Source of the DNA: Panopea generosa
Taxonomy: Eukaryota; Mollusca; Bivalvia; Adapedonta; Hiatellidae
Assembly: GCA_029582155.1 (NCBI GenBank)
Contig: CM055905.1
Coordinates: 69,179,960 to 69,243,959, forward strand
Length of the DNA: 64,000 nt
Reading direction: 5' to 3'
The notes below the pieces were generated by a model. It was given only the letters and a program-made list of their open reading frames with translations, was not told where the DNA came from and searched no databases. Position 1 is the stretch's first letter. Each line of letters opens with the position of its first letter. Position numbers and translations under genes: made by a program. Below, piece after piece: positions 56,801-64,000 of the stretch.

Positions 56801-58012
56801 CTGGTTGTGCGACAATGTACGACTTGTGGTGCGTCCTTTTGCGATTGGTGGTACGTCATGTGTGACTGTGCGACTGTTGGTGTGACCATATGCGACAAGT
56901 GGTACATCCATTTGCAACTGGTGGTGCGACCATGTGCGACTTGTAGTGCTACCATGTGCGATTGGTGGTATGACCATGTGCAACTGGTGGTGCGACCATG
57001 TGCGACTTGTGGTGCGTTATGTGCGATTGTTGGTACGTCGTGTTCGACTAGTATTTTGACCATGTGCTACTGATGGTACGACCATGTGCGACTGGTGGTG
57101 CGACAATGAGTGACAGGTGGTACGACCATGTGCGTCTCGTGATGCAACCATGTGCGACTGGTTGTGCGTCCATGTGCAACTGGTGGTGGTGCGACAATGT
57201 TCGACTGGTGGTGCGACCATGTGCAAATGGTGGTGCGACCATGTGCATCTTGTGATACGTCCATGTGTGACAGGTGGTACGACAATGTGCGACTCGTGAA
57301 GCGACCATGTGCGATTGGTTTTGCGTCCATGTGCAACTGGTGGTGCGACAATGTGCGACTTGTGGTGCGACTATATGCGACTGATGGTACGACCATGTGC
57401 GACTGGTGGTGCGACAATGTGCGAGAGGTGGTACGTCATGTGCGACTGGTGGTGCGGCTGGTGGTGAAACCATGAGCGTGTGGTGGTGCGACCATGTGCG
57501 AGTTGTGGTGCGTCCATGTGCTCTTGGTGGTACGTCATGTGCGACTGTGCGACTGTTGGTGCGACCATGTGCGACTAATGGTGCGTCCATGTGCGACTGG
57601 TGGTGCATCCATGTGCGACTGGTGGTGTGTCATGTGCGACTGGTAGTTTGACCATGTGCAACTGGTGGTGTGTCCATGTGCGATGTGTGGTGCGTCATGT
57701 GCTACTGGTAGTTTGACCAAGTATGACTGATGGACGACTATGTGCGAATAGTTGTGTGACCATGTGCGACTTGAGGTGCGTCCATGTGCGATTGGTGGCA
57801 CGTTATGTGCTACTGGTTGTTTGACCATGTGCGACAGGTGGTACGTCATGTGCTACTGGTGGTGCGTCATGTGCAACTGGTGATGCGTCCATGTGCGACT
57901 GGTGATTCGTCATGTGCGACTGGTGGTGCGTCCATTTGCGACTGGTGGTGCATCATGTGCGATTGATAGTTTGACTACTTGCGACTGGTGGTGTGACCAT
58001 GTGCAACTGCTG
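50878..58012. repeat. ~7.1-kb array of 22-bp units, ~320 copies
   Basis: Basic unit catgtgcgactggtggtgcg plus two bases, with point variants and occasional 1-2 base indels. All the many open frames here (C/D/W/R-rich on +, H/T/P/S-rich on -) are frames of this unit. The right part is arranged in higher-order blocks. The array ends mid-unit at an internal telomere repeat. Confidence 0.97.
52078..58012. repeat. Higher-order structure in the 22-bp array (blocks of ~530 and ~1183 bp)
   Basis: The marker gactagttgtgtgaccatg, or its variants, recurs near 52078, 52627, 53811, 54344, 55527, 56560 and 57743. The spacings are ~549, 1184, 533, 1183, 1033 and 1183. This reads as block order S L S L S S L S, where S is ~484-549 bp, L ~1183 bp and the last S is truncated at 58012. 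Long open frames are near-identical at offsets 1713 and 2217 (for example 53118, 54831 and 57048). Confidence 0.85.
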
Positions 58013-58054
58013 TTAGGGTTAGGGTTAGGGTTAGGGTTAGGGTTAGGGTTAGGG
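58013..58054 (+). repeat. Internal telomeric sequence (TTAGGG)7
   Basis: Exactly seven perfect hexamers, in the same orientation as the terminal array. They replace the expected continuation of the 22-bp satellite block after caactgctgtta; three bases (tta) are shared at the junction. They are followed by ggtacgaatttttg. Confidence 0.98.
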
Positions 58055-58067
58055 GTACGAATTTTTG

Positions 58068-58189
58068 TCGAAATAGGCCCTGACTTGGTCGAAATAGGCC
58101 CTGTGAAGTCGAAATAGGCCCTGAAATGGTCGAAATAGGCCCTGAAATGGACGAAATAGGCCCTAGGATGGTCGATATAGGCCCTGTCA
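58068..58189. repeat. 21-bp minisatellite, ~6 copies
   Basis: Units tcgaaataggccctgaaatg plus g, directly distal to the internal telomere repeat. Confidence 0.93.
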
Positions 58190-58949
58190 AGGGTTATGTC
58201 CCCCTGTGTCTTAGTTATGGAACTTTAGTGATTGGGTTATGTGGTTTTATGTAATGTTACATAATTATGACGTAATTTTATAATTATCTGCCCTTAGTTT
58301 TATATAGTAAAAATTTGGTCAAGGGTTATGTAAGAAATTGTTTTTTGGGTGCCGTTTTTTTATTTATGTTGATTAAGCACTCAAATCAAGTGCGGGATTT
58401 TTGTTTTAATGTATTATATCCAAATATGACCAAATATGGCAAAATATGTCACTATGACCAAATTTGGGCAAATTTTTCCAGGGCCTATAACGCTTTTTTT
58501 GGGGGGAGTTTTATAGGGACTTAATTATTAAAGATAGAGATGTCATATTAACACATGTTGTAGATCAAGGTCACCATTACATCATATCAAGAGCAATAAC
58601 TCAGGATCGGAGTATTTTTTGAGTTATCTCCCCTTGGAAAACATCATAAATTCGTATTTTGACAAAAATTTACCCTATGTTCAGAATTTTTTTCCCAACT
58701 TATTCTTTAAGTTATTTGTATAAACTCTATTGTATCTATTAGATGTATTTAAGTACTTTAGAATAAAAATATAAAATATGCTAATCTTGAATATTTAGTA
58801 TGAGAAAAACGTAAGAGTTAGGGGTAGGGGTAGCCCTATATGTTTAGCCATTTTTTTACATTTAAATAGGTTAAAGGCCATTCTACTGAGCTCAATCCTC
58901 AAGATATATTAATTTTACTTCTGAATTGTGTAGATACATCACACAGCTA
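58190..58949. other. Subtelomeric low-copy DNA
   Basis: AT-rich. The phrase gtcaagggttatgt occurs at 58186 and 58319. A 69-codon open frame at 58315 has no recognisable family. A short ttaggggtaggggtag stretch at 58818 resembles degenerate telomere repeats. Confidence 0.45.
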
Positions 58950-61900
58950 CAAAATAAGACCATAATCAGACCTCTAGGTGTCATATTTAGGTCCCAGGAC
59001 CCGAAAGATGGATGTCCCGTATGGTAAAATATCATTATTTTGACCTTTATGAATAGGTTTAATACATAATTTGAGCCCCTATGACCTGACACATATCCAT
59101 ATGGTATATGGGTAGGTAGGTATGGGGGCTGACTACAATTTGAGACCAACACCAGACCTTTAGGGCTCGTATTAAGGTCACAGGACCCGAAAGATGTAGG
59201 TCTGGTATGGTAAAATATAATTATTTTGGCCTTTATGAACAGGTTTAATACCTAATTTGAGCCCCTTTGACCTGACACATACCCATATGGTATATGGGTT
59301 GGTAGGTATAGGTACTGACTACAATTTGAGACCATGGATGAGAGCCTGGGATGACCTTATAGGTCAGGGTTGGCCATAGAAGGTGACCAAGCAGGGTTCG
59401 AACTTAAAAATATCATTATTTTGACCTTTTTAAACAGGTATTACACCGAATTCGAGCCCCAATCACCCTTACATATACCCATATGATACATATGTAGGTA
59501 GGTAAGGGTTATGACTACAGTTTGAGACCAAACCAGACCTCTAGGGCTCCTATCTAGGTCACAGGACCCGAAAGATGGAGGTCTGGTATGGTAAAATGTC
59601 GTTATTTTGACCTTTAGCAATAGGTTTAATACCTAATTCGAGCCCCTATGACCTGACACATACCCATATGGTATATGGGTAGGTAGGTATGGGTATTGAC
59701 TACAATTCGAGACCATGGCTGAGAGACTGGAATGGCCTAAGAGGTCAGGGTAAGCCACAGAATGTGACCAAGCAGGGTTCGAACTTAGAAATATCATTGT
59801 TTTGAATAGGTTTCCACCAAGTTCGAGCCCCTATGACCCTGATATATACCCATACTATATATTGGTAGGTAGGTATGGGTACTGACTACAATTTGAGACC
59901 ATGGTTGAGAGCCTGGGTCAGCCTAAGAGGTCAGGGTGAACCATAGAAGCAGTTTTCATACACAGAAATATAATTATTTTGACCTTTTTATATAGGTTTT
60001 CCACTAGGTTCGAGCTCCTATGACCCTGATATATACCCAAATGATATATAGGTACGTAGGTATGGGTACTGACTACAGTTTGAGACCATAACCAGACCTG
60101 TAAGGCTCGTATTAAGGTCACAGGACCAGAAAGATGGAGGTCTGGTATGGTAAAATGTCATTATTTGGGCCAGACAGGTCTACAAAAACGGACTTGAAAG
60201 GTTTAATACCAAGTTCGAGCCCCTATCACCCTCATATATACCAATATGATACATGGGTAGGTAGGTATGGGTACTGGCTACAAGTTGAGACCATGGTCAA
60301 GAGCCTGGACTGGCCTAAGTGGTCAGGGTGTGCCATAGAAGGTGACCAAGCAGGGTTCGAACTTAAAAATATCACTATTTTGACCTTTTTAAATAGGTTT
60401 TACACCAAGTTCGAGCCCCTATGACCCTGATATATACCCATACTATATATGGGTAGGTAGGTATGGGTACTGACTACAATTTGAGACCATGGTTGAGAGC
60501 CTGGGTCAGCCTAAGAGGTCAGGGTGAACCATAGAAGCAGTTTTCATACACAGAAATATAATTATTTTGACCTTTTTATATAGGTTTTCCACTAGGTTCG
60601 AGCTCCTATGACCCTGATATATACCCAAATGATATATAGGTACGTAGGTATGGGTACTGACTACAGTTTGAGACCATAACCAGACCTGTAAGGCTCGTAT
60701 TAAGGTCACAGGACCAGAAAGATGGAGGTCTGGTATGGTAAAATGTCATTATTTGGGCCAGACAGGTCTACAAAAACGGACTTGAAAGGTTTAATACCAA
60801 GTTCGAGCCCCTATCACCCTCATATATACCAATATGATACATGGGTAGGTAGGTATGGGTACTGGCTACAAGTTGAGACCATGGTCAAGAGCCTGGACTG
60901 GCCTAAGTGGTCAGGGTGTGCCATAGAAGGTGACCAAGCAGGGTTCGAACTTAAAAATATCACTATTTTGACCTTTTTAAATAGGTTTTACACCAAGTTT
61001 GAGCCCCTATGACCCTGATATATACCCATATGATATATGGGTAGGTAGGTATGGGTACTGGCTACAATTTGAGACCATGGTCAAGACCCTTGGCTGACCT
61101 AAGTGGTCAGGGTATGCCATAGAAGGTGACCAAGCAGGGTTCGAACTTAGAAATATTATTGTTTTGAATAGGTTTCCACCAAGTTCGAGCCCCTATGTCC
61201 CTGATATATACCTATACTATATATTGGTAGGTAGGTATGGGTACTGACTACAATTTGAAACCATGGTTGAGAGCCTGGGTCAGCCTAAGAGGTCAGGGTG
61301 AGCCATAGAAGCAGTTTTCATACACAGAAATATAATTATTTTGACCTTTTTATATAGGTTTTCCACTAGGTTCGAGCTCCTATGACCCTGATATATACCC
61401 AAATGATATATAGGTACGTAGGTATGGGTACTGCCTACAGTTTGAGACCATAACCAGACCTGTAAGGCTCGTATTAAGGTCACAGGACCAGAAAGATGGA
61501 GGTCCGGTATGGTAAAATGTCATTATTTGGGCCAGACAGGTCTACAGAAACGAACTTGAAAGGTTTAATACCAAGTTCGAGCCCCTATCACCTTCATATA
61601 TACCCGTATGATACATGGGTAGGTAGGTATGGGTACTGGCTACAAGTTGAGACCATGGTCAAGCGTCTGGGCTGGCCTAAGTGGTCAGGGTGTGCCCTAG
61701 AAGGTGACCAAGCAGGGTACGAACTTAAAAATATCACTATTTTGACCTTTTTAGATAGGTTTTACACCAAGTTTGAGCCCCTATGTCCCTGATATATACC
61801 CATATGATACATGGGTAGGTAGGTATGGGTACTGGCTACAATTTGAGACCATGACCGAGAGCCTGGGCTGGCCTAAGTGGTCAGGGTGTGCCATAGAAGG

Positions 61901-62285
61901 TGACCAAGCAGGGTTCGAACTTAGAAATAACATTATTTTGAATAGGTTTTCCATTAAGTTCGAGTCCCTATGACTCTGACCTATACTCATATGATACATG
62001 GGCAGGTAGGTATGGGTACTGACTACAATTTGAGACCATGGTTTAGAGGCTGGGTTGGCCTAAGAGGTCAGGGTGTGCCATAGAAGGTGACCAAGGAGGG
62101 TTCGAACCTAGAAATTCCCTTATTTTGACCTTTTTGAATAGGTTTTACACCAAGTTCGAGCCCCTAGGACCCTGATATATACCAATATGATATATGTGTA
62201 GGTAGGTATGGATACTGACTACAATTTGAGACCATAGTTGAGAGCCTGGGTTAGCCAAAGGGGTCAGTGTTGGCGACCAAGCTGG
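58950..62285. repeat. Subtelomeric repeat block (compound ~190-300-bp units)
   Basis: Recurring modules in varying order are: gagcccctatgaccctgata, then tatgggtaggtaggtatggg, then gactacaatttgagacca; gtggtcagggtgtgccatag, then aaggtgaccaagcagggttc; and aggtcacaggacccgaaaga, then ggaggtctggtatggtaaaa. About 14 copies of the ggtaggtaggtatgggta core are present. Open frames of 66-98 codons here repeat with the units and are not genes. Confidence 0.92.
59863..60997. repeat. 588-bp tandem duplication, apparently identical over ~547 bp
   Basis: 59863-60409 and 60451-60997 appear identical by reading, and the 67- and 96-codon open frames are repeated residue for residue at offset 588. A third, slightly diverged copy begins near 61225, with offset 774 from the second. 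Confidence 0.9.
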
Positions 62286-62289
62286 GTTG

Positions 62290-63335
62290 GAAGTGATTTT
62301 ACGTCTATTTTGAACCAAAAATGGTACAAGTTCAGCACCAAAGTACGATCAGACGGACGAACATATAGTCATTATTTTTTAATATTCCTTTAGACATTAT
62401 TCTAAATTATAATATAAAAAAAAGTTCAATTTAATATCTCATTCCAAACTATATCTACATTAAGTTGAAGTTAATGAAAAACACGTATATTTTCAGTTTG
62501 CGAAAGTACGCGTATAAGCCTTTAACCCTAAATCACGGACAGACGGACGAACATATATTCATTATTTTACCTGGAACGTTTACTCAGGGTGATGTACTAT
62601 AGAAAGAAGTGTTTATTTAAATAAATTAATACAAAATAAACATGTTATAAGTGATTTTTAGTCATTTTACGGCTATTTTTAACATAAAAAAGTACAATGT
62701 TCAGTGCTAAAGTACGAACAGACAGACGAACATACAGTCAATATCTTTTCATATTCCTTTAGACATTACTCTACACTATAATATAAAAAAAAGTTCTACT
62801 TAATATCTTATTCCAAACTATTTCTACATTAAGTTGAAGTTAATGAAAAACGCATATGTTTTCAGTAGGCAAAAGTACGCATATTAGCGTTTAACCCTAA
62901 ATCACGGACAGACGGACGAACAAATGTGCATTATTTTACCTGGAACGTTTACACATCTTGATATACTATAGAAAGAAGTATTTATTTTAATAAATTGATA
63001 CAAAATAAACATGTTTTAATTGATTTTATGTAATTTTACAGCTATTTTTAAACCCAAAAAGGTACAATGTTCAGTGCTACAGTACGTACAGACGGACGAA
63101 CATATAGTCACTATACTTTTATATTCGTATAGACATTAATCTAAACTATAATATAAAAAAAAATCCAATATAATATCTTATTCCAAACTATTTCTACATT
63201 AGGTTGAAGTTGATGAAAAACACAGACATTTTAGCTATAAGAAGGCCAAAATAAGCATTACTGGGTCTCTTTAGCAAGTCTATAGAACGTACGGACGAAC
63301 GTACGGAACCAAATATTGGTGTTTCGGTGCAAGTA
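62290..63335. repeat. ~370-bp subtelomeric repeat, ~2.8 copies
   Basis: ttcagcaccaaagtacg at 62331 and ttcagtgct at 62700 and 63070 mark periods of 369 and 370 bp. Each full unit has gacggacgaacatatagtca, a poly-A stretch, attccaaactatatctacat, agttgaagttaatgaaaaac and a second acagacggacgaac. The third copy is truncated at about 63230-63335. Confidence 0.9.
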
Positions 63336-63631
63336 ACTTCAGTTCATCAATACATGTTAAATTCAAGTCTTAGTTGTTGTAAATTTGATGTCAATTTTAA
63401 TTTTATTAATTAAAAAAGGTGTAATTTTGGGTATTTTGGACCCTCGGACCGGGTACATGAGCCCTTACGACCTTAGGGTTGTGTCTGAAAGACAACTTAA
63501 ACATTTATTCTATAGTACTTGAATAGTTCTACAAGATCATGTAAGTTTTATTAATATAAAGCAAGCCTTTTTGTCAGAATAACCTTTTGAAAATGACCAA
63601 TTTTCTATTTGACGGATTTTGGGTGGTGGGG
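63336..63631. other. Last non-repeat sequence before the telomere
   Basis: About 300 bp of AT-rich sequence with no open frame or recognised element, ending in gggtggtgggg directly before the first TTAGGG. Confidence 0.6.
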
Positions 63632-64000
63632 TTAGGGTTAGGGTTAGGGTTAGGGTTAGGGTTAGGGTTAGGGTTAGGGTTAGGGTTAGGGTTAGGGTTA
63701 GGGTTAGGGTTAGGGTTAGGGTTAGGTTAGGGTTAGGGTTAGGGTTAGGGTTAGGGTTAGGTTAGGTTTTAGGGTTAGGGTTAGGGTTAGGGTTAGGGTT
63801 AGGGTTAGGGTTAGGGTTAGGGTTAGGGTTAGGTTAGGGTTAGGGTTAGGGTTAGGGTTAGGGTTAGGGTTAGGGTTAGGGTTAGGGTTAGGGTTAGGGT
63901 TAGGTTAGGGTTAGGGTTAGGGTTAGGGTTAGGGTTAGGGTTAGGGTTAGGGTTAGGGTTAGGGTTAGGGTTAGGGTTAGGGTTAGGGTTAGGGTTAGGG
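63632..64000 (+). repeat. Terminal telomere array (TTAGGG)n
   Basis: About 61 repeats reach the window edge, G-rich on the + strand as for a right-hand chromosome end. Most are perfect. TTAGG five-mers occur near 63722, 63770-63777, 63831 and 63901, and one TTTTAGGG near 63767-63772. The real array may extend beyond the window. Confidence 0.97.

Noticed and set aside
50877..58117. Dozens of open frames rich in Cys/Trp/Arg (+) or His/Thr/Ser (-)
   Set aside because: All are frames of the 22-bp satellite and recur at the higher-order offsets.
59918..61999. Repeated 66-98 codon open frames in the subtelomere
   Set aside because: They recur with the repeat units on both strands, with no start, splice or family support.

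Overview
The window looks like the right-hand end of an animal chromosome, most likely a lophotrochozoan and probably a mollusc. The + strand ends in about 370 bp of TTAGGG repeats running to the last base, as expected at a 3' chromosome end. The DNA is AT-rich and intron-rich, carries tRNA-derived SINEs and MITE-like elements, and is dominated by tandem repeats. Phylum-level placement is inference from general sequence character and the NCS-1-like protein, not from a search. No bacterial-style genes, operons, CRISPR arrays or viral genes were seen.

Only one gene can be supported: a neuronal calcium sensor 1 (NCS-1/frequenin) orthologue or close paralogue on the + strand. Seven exons (16917-16941, 18492-18540, 27842-27931, 32712-32790, 34883-34971, 37132-37209, 37595-37702) join in phase through GT-AG introns. 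They give the last ~171 residues of a ~190-residue, four-EF-hand family. The first coding exon, with the start and myristoylation site, was not found in the window. One unassigned exon-like stretch lies upstream at 13311.

The introns are loaded with repeats. Intron 2 (9.3 kb) holds a 4.4 kb satellite of ~126-bp monomers, each with a CCCTAACCCTA block, plus four other arrays. Intron 3 holds a 1.6 kb 21-bp array, and intron 5 a 1.5 kb 30-bp array. Region 1-16 kb is non-coding with dispersed repeat families (an hAT-like MITE with one clear 8-bp target duplication, a ~400-bp family, SINEs) and small minisatellites.

From about 41.9 kb to the end nearly everything is tandem repeat: a mixed minisatellite (41.9-42.7 kb), ~8.1 kb of ~56-bp units, and ~7.1 kb of 22-bp units organised into higher-order blocks. 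That last array is cut off by a 42-bp internal (TTAGGG)7 at 58013. Beyond it lie subtelomeric blocks, with an apparently identical ~547-bp duplication at a 588-bp offset and a ~370-bp repeat, and then the terminal telomere array. Almost every long open reading frame in the window is a by-product of stop-free repeat units.
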